Positions 34,810 to 44,997 are shown, numbered from the stretch's first letter. The stretch is 64,000 nt of DNA from an uncultured Polaribacter sp. (GCA_943846595.1 OX044355.1:2099501-2163500), one strand, 5' to 3'. Made by a program: numbers and translations. Notes: generated from the sequence alone by a model not told the origin.

Positions 34810-36117
34810 ATGACAGCACCCACTTTCACAAATGACGCAATCGTATTTGGGATTTTAATGGTTTCATTAGGTTTCGTTTTTTATACTGAAAATTTAAAAA
34901 CCGGCTTTTGGGCAAAATTCTATAAAATTGTACCTGGGTTATTTATGGCCTATTTAATCCCTGCAATTTTTACAACATTTGGTTTGATCTCTCCAGAATG
35001 GGAAACCACCAACACATTGGGAGAAACTGTCGCAACAAAATCTCAACTATACTATGTTTCCAGTCGATTCTTACTGCCAGCCGCATTGGTATTAATGACC
35101 TTAAGTATCGATTTGAAGGCAATTTTCAATCTAGGTTCCAAAGCATTGATCATGTTTTTCACAGGCACCCTAGGCATAATAATTGGAGGTCCCTTAGCCA
35201 TTTTGTTCATTGCTATTTTTTCTCCTGAAACTGTTGGAGCGGAAGGTTTTGACGCTGTTTGGCGTGGACTTTCTACCTTGGCAGGAAGTTGGATTGGTGG
35301 GGGTGCCAACCAAACGGCCATGTTCGAAATTTACCAATACAATCCGTCCAAATACGGCGGAATGGTCATTGTAGATATTGTTGTAGCTAATGTATGGATG
35401 GCTATTTTATTGATTGGAATTGGTAAAAAAGACAAGATTAATAAATGGCTTAAAGCAGATACTTCTGCCATTGAGAAACTAAAAGAAAAAGTCATTGACT
35501 TTACAGAAAAAGTAAAAAGAAACCCCTCATTAACGGACATCATGATCATGCTAGCAATTGCTTTTGGAACGGTGGGTTTTGGACATTTTTCATCAAAATA
35601 CCTCAGTCGCTTCTTTACAGAAATTGTGAACTCAATGGATTCTCAGACGGGGAGAAATATTTTTTCTTTCTTAGGGTCTAACTTCTTTTGGCTAATTAGT
35701 ATTGCTACAATTATCGCCATTATTTTATCCTATACGAAGGCAAAAAATTATGAAGGTGCAGGTGCCAGTAAATTGGGAAGTGTCTTTATCTACATTTTGG
35801 TAGCTACCATTGGTATGAAAATGGATTTAAATCAGGCTCTTGAAAACCCTGGTTTAATTGCAATTGGATTTGTGTGGATGTTTATTCATGCTGGTTTACT
35901 CATTTTTGTTGCAAAAATGATTCGGGCGCCTTATTTCTTTTTAGCAGTTGGTAGTCAGGCAAATGTTGGCGGCGCAGCCTCTGCACCTGTTGTAGCACAA
36001 GCATTTCATCCATCATTGGCTACTGTGGGAGTTTTATTGGCAGTATTTGGGTATGCAATTGGTACAGTTGGTGCCATTTTGTGTACCATTTTAATGGAAT
36101 TATCAGCACCAATTTAA
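34810..36117 (+). CDS. DUF819-family membrane protein (YjcL-like)
   Basis: The 435-residue protein has about eleven to twelve hydrophobic helices and the DUF819 glycine-rich motifs GSWIGGGANQTAMFE and GSQANVGGAASAPVVAQAF. The two repeated halves resemble an inverted-repeat transporter. The substrate is unknown. It follows the DUF2490 gene by eleven bases. Confidence 0.9.
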   Translation: MTAPTFTNDAIVFGILMVSLGFVFYTENLKTGFWAKFYKIVPGLFMAYLIPAIFTTFGLISPEWETTNTLGETVATKSQLYYVSSRFLLPAALVLMTLSIDLKAIFNLGSKALIMFFTGTLGIIIGGPLAILFIAIFSPETVGAEGFDAVWRGLSTLAGSWIGGGANQTAMFEIYQYNPSKYGGMVIVDIVVANVWMAILLIGIGKKDKINKWLKADTSAIEKLKEKVIDFTEKVKRNPSLTDIMIMLAIAFGTVGFGHFSSKYLSRFFTEIVNSMDSQTGRNIFSFLGSNFFWLISIATIIAIILSYTKAKNYEGAGASKLGSVFIYILVATIGMKMDLNQALENPGLIAIGFVWMFIHAGLLIFVAKMIRAPYFFLAVGSQANVGGAASAPVVAQAFHPSLATVGVLLAVFGYAIGTVGAILCTILMELSAPI

Positions 36118-36157
36118 ATAAAATTCAGCATATTTGCATTCGAAAAACACAGACAAA

Positions 36158-36871
36158 ATGAAGAAAATTATTACAGGGATTGTTTTTGCTATTTTAATTG
36201 TTGCTTGTGCAACTGAGAAGGAAGGAAACATGGTTGTTCAAGGTAAAATTGAAGGTTTAAAAAAAGGAACTTTATACCTACAAAAAATGAAAGATACGGT
36301 CTTAATCTCTGTAGATTCTGTTGCTATTTTTGGAGACAACACCTTCAGGCTGGCAGACAACATTGATGCACCAGAATTATTTTTCTTAACTTTTGAAGGA
36401 TCAAATGCAAAAGAAAGAATTTTGTTTTTTGGAGAAGAAGGAGTGATTACAATTAACGATAAGATTGAGAAATTTGGTTTAAATCCGGAGATTAGCGGTT
36501 CTAAAAACCAAGATGTCTTAGATAAATTCAATAAAATAAACAGACGTTTTGTAAACCAGCGTTTGGATTTCATTCAAAAAGATTTTGAAGCAAAAAAATC
36601 TGGAGATGAAGCAGTAATGAAAAAGTTAGATGCCGAGTATAATAAATTGACAAGACGTAGGGTTTTATTTGTTGCCAATTATGCGATTTCAAATGCTGAT
36701 TTTGAAGCAGCTCCATACATTGGACTCACCGAACTCTACAATGCAAGCACTCAAATGTTAGATACCGTTAATAATTCTTTTTCTGAAAAAATAAAAAATT
36801 CAGTATATGGAAAACGTTTTAACGAATATGTAACAAACATCAAGAAAAATGAATCCCTAGCAAAGCAATAA
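36158..36871 (+). CDS. DUF4369-domain lipoprotein
   Basis: From the ATG at 36158 the 237-residue protein has a lipoprotein signal (KKIITGIVFAILIVAC) and a DUF4369-like beta domain: MVVQGKIEGLKKGTLYLQKMKDTVLISVDSV, FFLTFEGSNAKERILFFGEEG. A helical C-terminal part follows. Such proteins often carry a thioredoxin domain, which is missing here. An in-frame start at 36134 is possible but gives an unlikely longer leader. Confidence 0.83.
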   Translation: MKKIITGIVFAILIVACATEKEGNMVVQGKIEGLKKGTLYLQKMKDTVLISVDSVAIFGDNTFRLADNIDAPELFFLTFEGSNAKERILFFGEEGVITINDKIEKFGLNPEISGSKNQDVLDKFNKINRRFVNQRLDFIQKDFEAKKSGDEAVMKKLDAEYNKLTRRRVLFVANYAISNADFEAAPYIGLTELYNASTQMLDTVNNSFSEKIKNSVYGKRFNEYVTNIKKNESLAKQ

Positions 36872-36914
36872 CAACAATTATTACATTATTTCTAAACTAC
36901 TAAAAAAGCAAAAT

Positions 36915-37289
36915 TTAATTTCGAATGGCAATCGCTTCAGAAATTAAATTTACTTTTTCGTTGGTTGCTTCAGCAGATAATGTGGTTCCAATCAAATTAC
37001 TATTCTCATAAGGATCCACTACTAAGTTGTACAATTCCTCATCTCCATTGTCATACTTCATTAATTTATAGGTTGCATTTCGAATTGCGTAGCCATCTAC
37101 TATTTCAGTATACACATATAATCTATCATCATTGGTAGTAGAAGTTAATTGTGGGTAAAAACTCTTGCTATTGTGAATTTCTGATACAGATACTCCTGTA
37201 ATATTTGCGATAGTAGCAAACAAATCCGTTGTGTGAATCAAAGCATCTTCTCGTTCTCCGAATCGATTCACATCTCTTCTGTTGTTTTT
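36915..37289 (-). pseudogene. Relic: C-terminal fragment of a sulfatase
   Basis: The open frame (stop upstream at 37290-37292) codes only for a C-terminal piece: FGEREDALIHTTDLFATIANITGVSVSEI and then LYVYTEIVDGYAIRNATYKLMKYDNGDEELYNLVVDPYENSNLI. These segments match the last third of an arylsulfatase. The N-terminal catalytic part with C/S-x-P-x-R is absent, and no start codon with a promoter is visible. It is probably a deletion remnant next to the Mpo1-like gene. Confidence 0.8.
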
Positions 37290-37330
37290 TTATAAAAAAT
37301 ATCAATATCTTTAAAATATAATTTAAAGAA

Positions 37331-37810
37331 ATGAAAACAGCAAAACAATGGTTTGATGAGTACGCAGTAAGCCATCAAAATGAGACCAACCAAAAAGTGC
37401 ATTACATCTGTGTTCCTTTAATTTTCTTTAGTGTTTTTGGACTATTAATGAGCATCCCAACTACATTTTTAGAAAACACATTTCATCTTTACAATCCGAT
37501 TTTAGAAAACTGGGGACTCGTTTTTGGACTGCTGGTTTCGCTTTTTTACCTCCGTTTAGGATTTTGGTATTTCCTAGAGATGTTCTTTGTAATGTTATTA
37601 GCGATTGTTGGTAATTTTTGGTTAGGAAACAATGTGAATTTACTATACACTTCCATCATCATTTTTATTTTGGCATGGATCGGTCAATTTTGGGGACACA
37701 AAGTAGAAGGTCTAAAACCTTCCTTTGCCAAAGATTTACAGTTTCTATTGATCGGACCACTATGGGTGATTCAGAAATTAGGAAAGAAAAAAAATAAACC
37801 CTCCGAATAA
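37331..37810 (+). CDS. Mpo1/DUF962-like membrane protein
   Basis: The 159-residue protein starts with the conserved WFDEYAVSHQNETNQKVHYICVPLI segment (histidines at the SHQN and VHY positions) and has four hydrophobic helices, then HKVEGLKPSFAKDLQFLLIGPLWVIQKL. This is the YGL010w/Mpo1 family, Fe-dependent 2-hydroxy-fatty-acid dioxygenases in yeast. The bacterial substrate is unknown. The start codon is 9 bases after a run of A/T; a TATCTTTA box lies upstream. Confidence 0.88.
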   Translation: MKTAKQWFDEYAVSHQNETNQKVHYICVPLIFFSVFGLLMSIPTTFLENTFHLYNPILENWGLVFGLLVSLFYLRLGFWYFLEMFFVMLLAIVGNFWLGNNVNLLYTSIIIFILAWIGQFWGHKVEGLKPSFAKDLQFLLIGPLWVIQKLGKKKNKPSE

Positions 37811-37863
37811 AATTCTTGCTCCTCTTGTTTCTGATAAAGAACAAATAATTTAAAAATAATTCT

Positions 37864-38202
37864 ATGAAACCAGAAATAAATTTTGAAGACTTTTTAAAAG
37901 TAGATCTTCGAGTTGGAACCATTATCGAAGTCAACGATTTCCCAAAAGCAAAAAAACCTGCCTATCAATTAAAAATAGATTTTGGAGCATTGGGGATCAG
38001 AAAGTCCAGTGCTCAAATCACCGATTTATACACGAAAGAAGCATTGCTAAACAGACAGGTTTCTGCAATTTTAAACTTCAAACCGAGGCAAATTGCAAAT
38101 TTTATGAGTGAATGTTTGGTATTAGGTATTTATAATTCTAATGGAGATGTTGTATTATTACAAGCGTCTAAACCCGTCAAAAATGGCGTACAAATTAATT
38201 AA
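37864..38202 (+). CDS. csaA: tRNA-binding CsaA-like protein
   Basis: The 112-residue protein is a stand-alone tRNA-binding OB-fold: FEDFLKVDLRVGTIIEVNDFPKAKKPAYQLKIDFG, then SSAQITDLY and NFKPRQIANFMSECLVLGI. It matches CsaA, a chaperone-like tRNA-binding protein. It probably acts in translation quality control. Length is normal. Confidence 0.92.
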   Translation: MKPEINFEDFLKVDLRVGTIIEVNDFPKAKKPAYQLKIDFGALGIRKSSAQITDLYTKEALLNRQVSAILNFKPRQIANFMSECLVLGIYNSNGDVVLLQASKPVKNGVQIN

Positions 38203-38221
38203 GATTGTTTAAATAATTCGA

Positions 38222-38281
38222 CCTGTGGGAATCCATCTGCGAAGCACTCGCAAAAAAGCACAGGCTTTCTCTAAAGAGAAA
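38222..38281. other. Stretch with three nested or tandem stems
   Basis: Between convergent csaA and the M14 peptidase gene, CCTGTG (38222-38227) can pair with CACAGG (38259-38264), enclosing a TGCGA/TCGCA hairpin at 38238-38252. A TTTCTC/GAGAAA hairpin follows at 38266-38281. There is no T-run, so it is not an ordinary terminator. It may be a structured 3' end, a small RNA, or chance. Confidence 0.35.
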
Positions 38282-38313
38282 ATGGCGGTAAATCATTTGA
38301 CGAACGCTAAAAA

Positions 38314-40806
38314 TTACATTTGACTTCCAAAGAAAATCGCATTCATTAAAAGCTTGTTGGTACCGTACCAAAATGCTCTAAAGTTCGTATTATCTGTAAA
38401 GACAATAACGCGTCCTTTCCCCATTTTTTGCACTTGGAAAGGCACTGAATTTTTCAAAACAGCAAGATTTGGAGCTGAAACATAACCACTTAAAAGCGGG
38501 GATTCTGTATACTGAATCGGATTGTTATAACTTCTTTTATCGGGTTTTATAAAAATAGTCGTGTTTCTAAACAGCGCCAGTTTGTCATTTTTATATCCAA
38601 AATTAATAGGATGAGAACGATCCAATGTTGCCTCAAATATAGCACCACCAATAACTTGGGCTCCAGAATTCAATGATTTTTCTTCAAAAGAAACTCCTTT
38701 CGTATGGGGTCTTTTTACGGCATCAAATTCTAAATTGATGAATTTATTTTTGGCCAACATTCTAACAGCACTTCGATAGCCTATTAATGTCCCACCATTT
38801 TTTACCCATGTCTTTAGTTTGTCTTGAGAAGCGGTATCTAAAGAAGAAAGGCTTGGAATGATAATGGTAGTATATTTTTGGATATCTGTACGTGAAAAGT
38901 AACTCAGATCCAACTTGGTCAACAACATATCAAAACGTTGATCTAACAAATGCCAAACTTCACCGGCATCATTCCCAAAAACGCGCCCTCCGACCAGCAT
39001 GGCAATCTTTTGTTTTTTTAGTGCGCGAAAGTTATTACTCCCCAAATCAATTCCGTCATTCAGTCCCGTAGCAACTCCTTTAATTTCTAGATGATTTTCT
39101 TGTGCGACTGTTTCCAAAAAGGCAAACAAATCGGTCTCTTTTAGTTGCTGATTTTGCGAAGGAATAAAAATAGTACCATAATCATAATCAATACCGTCAT
39201 TTTTAAAATTCTTCATAGAAACCTTAGCGCGAATTCCTTTTTGAAGGATCGTATTCAATGCCTTGGGTGCATAATATTCATTCCATGGCATTAAATAACC
39301 AACGGAACTCATCAAACGATTTCCTCCTTTTTTCATTGCTAAATTGACAATCTCATTCCCTGCTTTGGATAGCGAAATGTTCTTTGCAAAATCAACTCCA
39401 AAAGCGTGGTTAAACGTCCATGCAGAAACATCATAAAACAAACTGTCATTAAACTGAGTTCTCACATCAAACATTGCTTTTACCAAACGATGATTCTTTT
39501 GATTCATTGGCACCAAATAACTAGCCCCTTTTTTAAAGGTTTTTCCATTTTTCGTAAAATCCGCTTTTACTTCGTGAATTTTTACTTGATGTCTTTTTAA
39601 AACCTCTGCCAAATGGTAACTTTTAGCAGCATCTTTTTCATCTCCAAAAACAAAAGCCTTCTTCTCCGCTGTTTCTCTCGCTTCTTTGTAAAAATCTTGT
39701 TGATATTCTAAAATTTTTACGCGCATTTTATTAGCAGCTTCTAAAGTAGATAATGCAGCAGTAAATTGGTTTCTGATGGTAAAAGGAAAGGTCAATATAC
39801 CATTTGCAGTTCCTTGCGCATGCCCTCTAGAACTCGCTTGTTCAAAAAGAATTCCAATACTTCCATTGATGTCTGGAAAGGTGGAGCCTTTTCCGTAATA
39901 AAAATCATCAAAGCTTTCTTCAGAATAATAGGTGGATCCCAATTTGTCAAAAGCCTTTGCATGGTAAGTTCCTATTTCTTTGGTAAGTTCTTGGTTTAAT
40001 TTTGGTGTCAAAGGATGGGTTCTACTTTGTATTCCAGGTTGAAAAAAGAAGGTAGAATTACTACCCATTTCGTGATGATCGGTTAAAATGTTTGGCAACC
40101 ACTCATGAAAACTTGCAATTCTTGCTCGACTCTCTGGCAATTGCACTGGCAACCAATCTCTATTCATATCAAACCAATAATGATTGGTTCTTCCTCGTGG
40201 CCATATTTCTGTATATTCTCTATCGTTAGGATCGGGATTAATGTTCTTACTCTTATTGGTGTTTGCCCAATAAGCAAAACGCTGTAAGCCGTCTGGATTA
40301 TAAGAGGGATCAAAAAGAATCACGGTATTGTCTAAGAGATTGTCGATACCATTTGCAGCAGCTAAATAGTAGGCTACTGCCAAAGCTGCATTGGAGCCAC
40401 TCGGCTCGTTTCCATGAATCGAAAATCCTTGATAAACAACAATGGGATCCTTAGAAACATCCTTCTTACTAGTATTGGTTCCATCCATATGATTTGCTTT
40501 AATATCTGCAATGTTTCTATGGTTTTTAGGTGAAGTGATCGTCAATAAGAGTAAAGGTCTTCCTTCAAAAGTAACTCCTCTATTTTCAATAGAAATCCGG
40601 TCAGAAGCCTTCGCCAACGCGTTCATGTATTCGACCAATTTATCATGAGTAATATGCCACGCTCCTACTTCATGACCAATGATACTTTTGGGTGTTGGAA
40701 TATTTTGGTTATAAGTGACCCCTTTAGGTAGATAATAAGACAAATCTAGTTCTTGAGAAGAAATCGTAAATGAAATGCAGAAAAAAAGTAACAGTAATTT
40801 TTTCAT
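38314..40806 (-). CDS. Secreted M14 zinc carboxypeptidase with extra C-terminal domain
   Basis: From the ATG at 40804-40806 the protein has 830 residues, starting with a signal peptide (KKLLLLFFCISFTISSQ). The M14 domain is in the first half, with zinc ligands in YQGFSIHGNEPSGSN and in the DHHEMGSNS region, and the conserved LFDPSYNPDGLQRF motif. A C-terminal half of about 350 residues includes a glutamine-amidotransferase-like fold (AMLVGGRVFGNDAG, TTIIIPSLSS, GGTLIGYRSAV). The in-frame start at 40902 lies upstream of the -7 box and is not used. Confidence 0.9.
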   Translation of the reverse strand: MKKLLLLFFCISFTISSQELDLSYYLPKGVTYNQNIPTPKSIIGHEVGAWHITHDKLVEYMNALAKASDRISIENRGVTFEGRPLLLLTITSPKNHRNIADIKANHMDGTNTSKKDVSKDPIVVYQGFSIHGNEPSGSNAALAVAYYLAAANGIDNLLDNTVILFDPSYNPDGLQRFAYWANTNKSKNINPDPNDREYTEIWPRGRTNHYWFDMNRDWLPVQLPESRARIASFHEWLPNILTDHHEMGSNSTFFFQPGIQSRTHPLTPKLNQELTKEIGTYHAKAFDKLGSTYYSEESFDDFYYGKGSTFPDINGSIGILFEQASSRGHAQGTANGILTFPFTIRNQFTAALSTLEAANKMRVKILEYQQDFYKEARETAEKKAFVFGDEKDAAKSYHLAEVLKRHQVKIHEVKADFTKNGKTFKKGASYLVPMNQKNHRLVKAMFDVRTQFNDSLFYDVSAWTFNHAFGVDFAKNISLSKAGNEIVNLAMKKGGNRLMSSVGYLMPWNEYYAPKALNTILQKGIRAKVSMKNFKNDGIDYDYGTIFIPSQNQQLKETDLFAFLETVAQENHLEIKGVATGLNDGIDLGSNNFRALKKQKIAMLVGGRVFGNDAGEVWHLLDQRFDMLLTKLDLSYFSRTDIQKYTTIIIPSLSSLDTASQDKLKTWVKNGGTLIGYRSAVRMLAKNKFINLEFDAVKRPHTKGVSFEEKSLNSGAQVIGGAIFEATLDRSHPINFGYKNDKLALFRNTTIFIKPDKRSYNNPIQYTESPLLSGYVSAPNLAVLKNSVPFQVQKMGKGRVIVFTDNTNFRAFWYGTNKLLMNAIFFGSQM

Positions 40807-40830
40807 TTGAATGCGTGTTTTTGTGTCAAA

Positions 40831-40838
40831 CAAATATA
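40831..40838 (-). promoter_or_regulatory. -7 box (TATATTTG) of the M14 peptidase gene
   Basis: CAAATATA reads TATATTTG on the minus strand. It lies 24 bases before the ATG at 40806, giving a leader of roughly 20 bases and fixing that start. Confidence 0.5.
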
Positions 40839-41048
40839 GGAATTCAAAAATGTTTCTTCGATACATTTTCTTAAGATTTAGAAAGTAGTAATCGGAAGCC
40901 ATTTCGATCTAAACAAAACCTCGATTTCGTAGAAATAGACGAAAAAAAATAGCAAATCAGTAAAAATGTTGAAACTAATTGAGAATGTTGTTATTATGAT
41001 TTTTTTTATTCAGATATTTGTAATGGAAGAATCTTTTTAGCCCTATCT

Positions 41049-43955
41049 ATGATTTCAAGTGCCACTTTAGAAAAATTACACCAATCAATTTCTGGCAGCG
41101 TTTTGTTTGATGATTTACACAAAACCATCTATGCGACAGATGCTTCTGTATATCGTAAAATTCCAACGGCAGTTGCATTTCCCAAAGATGAAAAAGATAT
41201 AAAAACACTCATTGCCTTTGCAACCGAACATAAAACGACTTTAATTCCAAGAACGGCGGGAACCTCGTTGGCAGGACAATGTGTTGGAGATGGAATTGTA
41301 GTAGATGTTTCAAAACATTTTACGGCCATTTTAGAATTTGATGAATTGGGAAAAACAATTACAGTTCAACCCGGTATTGTACGAGACGAACTCAATCTTT
41401 TCTTAAAACCCTTTGGATTGTTTTTTGGCCCAAACACCTCAACATCCAACCGGTGTATGATTGGTGGAATGGTAGGAAACAACTCATCTGGAAGTACCTC
41501 TATAAAGTATGGTGTAACTAGGGATAAAGTATTGCAAATTGACAGCATTTTAAGTGATGGAACTACAGCAATATTTAATGAAATTTCCTCGGCAGATTTC
41601 AACCAAAAAAAAGGAGAAAACACATTAGAAGGTAGTATTTATAAATCAATTTTTACAGAGCTTTCTTCTGTAGAAAACCAACAAGAAATTAAAGCACAGT
41701 TTCCTAAGGAAACGATTCACCGAAGAAATACTGGATATGCTGTTGACGAATTTTTAACTTCTGATTTATTTGGCGGAAACGAACCCACGATAAATGTTGC
41801 GAAATTTTTATCAGGAAGTGAAGGTACCTTGGCTTTTTCTACTGCAATTACTCTACAATTAGATGCCTTGCCTCCTACTGAAAGCATTATGGTTACGGCT
41901 CATTTTACAAGCATCAATGAAAGTTTAATAGCAACCGTAGTTGCCATGAACCACAATTTATACAATTGTGAATTAATGGACAAAACAATTTTAGATTGTA
42001 CAAAGAGCAATCGTGAACAAGTTAAAAACAGGTTTTTCTTACAAGGAGATCCTGAAGCGGTATTGATGCTGGAAGTTGCTGCAAATACCCTTGAGGAAGC
42101 AGAAATATTGGCTGACAACTTAATTACCGATTTAAAAGAAAACAACTTTGGATACCATCATCCTAAGGTGTATGGAAAGGACATTGCCAAAGTACACCAC
42201 TTAAGAAAAGCGGGCTTGGGCTTACTAGGCAACATGGTAGGAGATAAAAAAGCAGTGGCCTGTATTGAAGATACTGCAGTCGCATTGGAAGACTTGCCGA
42301 CCTATATTGAAGAGTTTACGCAAATTATGGACAAATATCAGCAAGAAGCGGTGTATTATGCACATGCTGGTGCAGGAGAATTGCATTTGCGTCCAATTTT
42401 AAATTTAAAGAAGAAGGAAGATGTTGTTTTGTTTCGAAAAATAACCACTGAAACGGCAGAATTAGTAAAAAAATATAAAGGTTCTTTTAGTGGTGAACAT
42501 GGAGACGGAATTGTTCGTGCCGAATTTATTCCACTCATGATTGGTGAACAAAATTACCAGTTGCTAAGACGGATCAAAAAAGCTTTTGACCCCAACAATA
42601 TTTTCAATAAAGGAAAAATTACCGATGCTTTTTCTATGGACGAAAGTTTGCGTTATGAAATGGACAGGATTGAACCCGAAATTGAAACACTTCAAGATTT
42701 TTCCGACAGTGAGGGGATTTTAAAACTTGCTGAAAAGTGTAATGGTTCTGGTGATTGTAGAAAACCGGCATCTTCAGGGGGCACCATGTGTCCAAGCTAC
42801 AGAGCTACTAAAAACGAGAAGGACACCACCCGAGCTAGGGCGAATATGCTCCGGGAAGTATTGACAAACAACGAGGCAAAAAACAAATTTAATTCCACCG
42901 AATTAAAAGAAATATTTGACCTGTGTTTGAGCTGTAAGGCCTGTGCTTCTGAATGTCCAAGTAATGTTGATATTGCAACTTTGAAAGCAGAATTCTTATA
43001 TCAATACCAAGAAACGAATGGATACTCTTTTAGAAGTAAGTTGTTTGCGAACAATGTAAAGTACAATAAACTAGGGAGTATTGCCCCTGCGCTTACCAAT
43101 GCAATTCTGAATACTCCGTTTACAAAAGCAGCTATGGGAGTTGCACAAAAAAGAAGTGTACCAAAATTGGCGCCAAAGACTTTGAAAAAATGGGCACAAA
43201 AACAAGCCAAAACATCACATGTCAAAACGGTCTATTTCTTTTGTGATGAGTTTACTAATTTTTATGATGTCGAAATTGGGAAAGATGCCTTTTACCTATT
43301 TGATAAATTGGGCTATAATTTAAAATTGATTGCCCATGAAGAATCTGGAAGAAGTTTTATTTCGAAAGGATTTTTAAAACAGGCAAAAGCAATTTGTAAT
43401 TTGAATGTTTCCATTTTTAAAGACCTTATTAACGAAGAAACACCTTTAATAGGAATCGAACCTTCTGCTATTTTAACCTTTAGAGATGAGTACATTCGTT
43501 TGGCAGACGACCCTGTTTCGGCAGAAAAAATTGCTAAAAATGCATTTACTTTTGAAGAATTTTTAGCAAAAGAATTTGAAAAGGGGGCATTCGATACGGA
43601 GGTATTTACTTCAGCAACAAAGCGCTTAAAAATCCATGGACATTGTCATCAAAAGGCATTGTCTGGTACGCATTCAAGTTTTCAAATATTAAACATTCCA
43701 AAAAATTATACCGTGACCATTATGAATACAGGATGTTGCGGAATGGCAGGTTCTTTTGGGTATGAAAAGGAACATTACGCAATTTCAATGCAAGTAGGTG
43801 AAGATACCTTGTTTCCAAAAGTAAGAAAGACTCCCTTAGATACAGAAATTGTCGCGGCGGGCACCAGTTGTAGACATCAAATTTATGACGGCACAAAACG
43901 ACTTGCTAAACATCCAATTAGCATTTTAAAGGAAGCATTAAAGAAAGAATTATAA
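41049..43955 (+). CDS. FAD/Fe-S oxidoreductase, D-lactate dehydrogenase/YdiJ-like
   Basis: The 968-residue protein has an N-terminal FAD-binding PCMH domain (PRTAGTSLAGQCVGDGIVVDVSKHF, GPNTSTSNRCMIGGMVGNNSSG), a C-terminal FAD-linked oxidase domain with GSFSGEHGDGIVRAEFI, then a GlpC-type part with two cysteine clusters (CNGSGDCRKP and CLSCKACASECP), and CCGMAGSFG motifs near the end. This fusion is found in YdiJ and similar D-lactate or D-2-hydroxyacid dehydrogenases. It probably oxidises a D-2-hydroxyacid and passes electrons to the quinone pool. Confidence 0.93.
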   Translation: MISSATLEKLHQSISGSVLFDDLHKTIYATDASVYRKIPTAVAFPKDEKDIKTLIAFATEHKTTLIPRTAGTSLAGQCVGDGIVVDVSKHFTAILEFDELGKTITVQPGIVRDELNLFLKPFGLFFGPNTSTSNRCMIGGMVGNNSSGSTSIKYGVTRDKVLQIDSILSDGTTAIFNEISSADFNQKKGENTLEGSIYKSIFTELSSVENQQEIKAQFPKETIHRRNTGYAVDEFLTSDLFGGNEPTINVAKFLSGSEGTLAFSTAITLQLDALPPTESIMVTAHFTSINESLIATVVAMNHNLYNCELMDKTILDCTKSNREQVKNRFFLQGDPEAVLMLEVAANTLEEAEILADNLITDLKENNFGYHHPKVYGKDIAKVHHLRKAGLGLLGNMVGDKKAVACIEDTAVALEDLPTYIEEFTQIMDKYQQEAVYYAHAGAGELHLRPILNLKKKEDVVLFRKITTETAELVKKYKGSFSGEHGDGIVRAEFIPLMIGEQNYQLLRRIKKAFDPNNIFNKGKITDAFSMDESLRYEMDRIEPEIETLQDFSDSEGILKLAEKCNGSGDCRKPASSGGTMCPSYRATKNEKDTTRARANMLREVLTNNEAKNKFNSTELKEIFDLCLSCKACASECPSNVDIATLKAEFLYQYQETNGYSFRSKLFANNVKYNKLGSIAPALTNAILNTPFTKAAMGVAQKRSVPKLAPKTLKKWAQKQAKTSHVKTVYFFCDEFTNFYDVEIGKDAFYLFDKLGYNLKLIAHEESGRSFISKGFLKQAKAICNLNVSIFKDLINEETPLIGIEPSAILTFRDEYIRLADDPVSAEKIAKNAFTFEEFLAKEFEKGAFDTEVFTSATKRLKIHGHCHQKALSGTHSSFQILNIPKNYTVTIMNTGCCGMAGSFGYEKEHYAISMQVGEDTLFPKVRKTPLDTEIVAAGTSCRHQIYDGTKRLAKHPISILKEALKKEL

Positions 43956-43962
43956 AACACAA

Positions 43963-43994
43963 AAAAAAAGCGAAGTATATACTTCGCTTTTTTT
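43963..43994. terminator. Perfect palindromic bidirectional terminator
   Basis: A 32-base perfect palindrome centred between 43978 and 43979 has arms AAAAAAAGCGAAGTAT and ATACTTCGCTTTTTTT. The A-run and T-run make it work in both directions. It separates the convergent YdiJ-like and accA genes. Confidence 0.93.
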
Positions 43995-44008
43995 ATTTAA
44001 GTTAGCCT

Positions 44009-44962
44009 TTAGTCTTTATAAACACCCATTGCTGAGTATTTGTCCATTCTTTGGGCAACTAGGTCTTCTTTTGTCAAGTCTTTTAATTCGTCAAAAGCCA
44101 TTGTAATTTGTTCTTCTACTGCTAAAAAAGCACCTTCTCTATCGTAGTGAGCTCCTCCAAGAGGTTCTTTTATGATTCCATCAATTAGCTTCAATTTTTT
44201 CATATCCGTTCCCGTCAATTTGAGTGCCGCAGCGGCCTGCTCTTTGAACTCCCAACTTCTCCATAAGATCGAAGAACAAGATTCTGGAGAAATTACGGTA
44301 TACCAAGTGTTTTCCATCATGTATACTTTATCTCCAACACCTATTCCTAAAGCTCCACCTGAAGCTCCTTCACCAATAACAATGGTAATAATAGGGGTCT
44401 TTAAACGGGTCATTTCTAAGATATTTCTGGCAATTGCCTCTCCTTGACCACGTTCTTCTGCTTCTAATCCAGGATAGGCTCCGGGGGTGTCTAATAAAGT
44501 AACAACAGGAATGTTAAATTTCTCTGCCATTTTCATAAGACGCAAAGCTTTTCGATATCCTTCTGGATTTGCCATCCCAAAATTACGATACTGACGTGTT
44601 TTTGTATTGTACCCTTTTTGTTGCCCAATAAACATGTAGGATTGGTCACCAATTTTACCCAAACCACCAATCATCGCTTTGTCGTCTTTTACATTTCTGT
44701 CGCCGTGAAGCTCCATAAAGGTATCTCCACACAAGGCTTTGATATAATCTAAGGTATACGGTCTGTTTGGATGACGAGACAATTGAACACGTTGCCAAGG
44801 GCTTAGATTTTTGTAGATATCTTTCTTTGCTTTTACAAGCTTTTGTTCTATTTTCTTACAAGTAGCAGTAACATCAACCTCGTTATCTGCACCAATTTCA
44901 TGACATTTAATGAGTTGTTGTTCTAACTCTTTAATTGGCATTTCAAAATCTAAATATTCCAT
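44009..44962 (-). CDS. accA: Acetyl-CoA carboxylase carboxyltransferase subunit alpha
   Basis: The 317-residue protein has the complete AccA features: N-terminal helical region ([19 protein letters not shown]), [83 protein letters not shown] and [16 protein letters not shown], the last forming the oxyanion site. It transfers carboxyl from biotin to acetyl-CoA together with AccD. The other acc genes are not in the window. Confidence 0.97.
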   Translation of the reverse strand: MEYLDFEMPIKELEQQLIKCHEIGADNEVDVTATCKKIEQKLVKAKKDIYKNLSPWQRVQLSRHPNRPYTLDYIKALCGDTFMELHGDRNVKDDKAMIGGLGKIGDQSYMFIGQQKGYNTKTRQYRNFGMANPEGYRKALRLMKMAEKFNIPVVTLLDTPGAYPGLEAEERGQGEAIARNILEMTRLKTPIITIVIGEGASGGALGIGVGDKVYMMENTWYTVISPESCSSILWRSWEFKEQAAAALKLTGTDMKKLKLIDGIIKEPLGGAHYDREGAFLAVEEQITMAFDELKDLTKEDLVAQRMDKYSAMGVYKD

Positions 44963-44997
44963 TTAGTAGTTCTTTGATTTGAGTTTGTTCTTAAGGA

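Noticed and set aside
40807-40902. Longer N-terminus for the M14 peptidase
   Set aside because: It would precede the signal peptide and cover the -7 box at 40831-40838.
43963-43994. Perfect 32-base palindrome as possible attachment or recombination site
   Set aside because: Its A- and T-runs and its position between convergent gene ends are fully explained by a bidirectional terminator.
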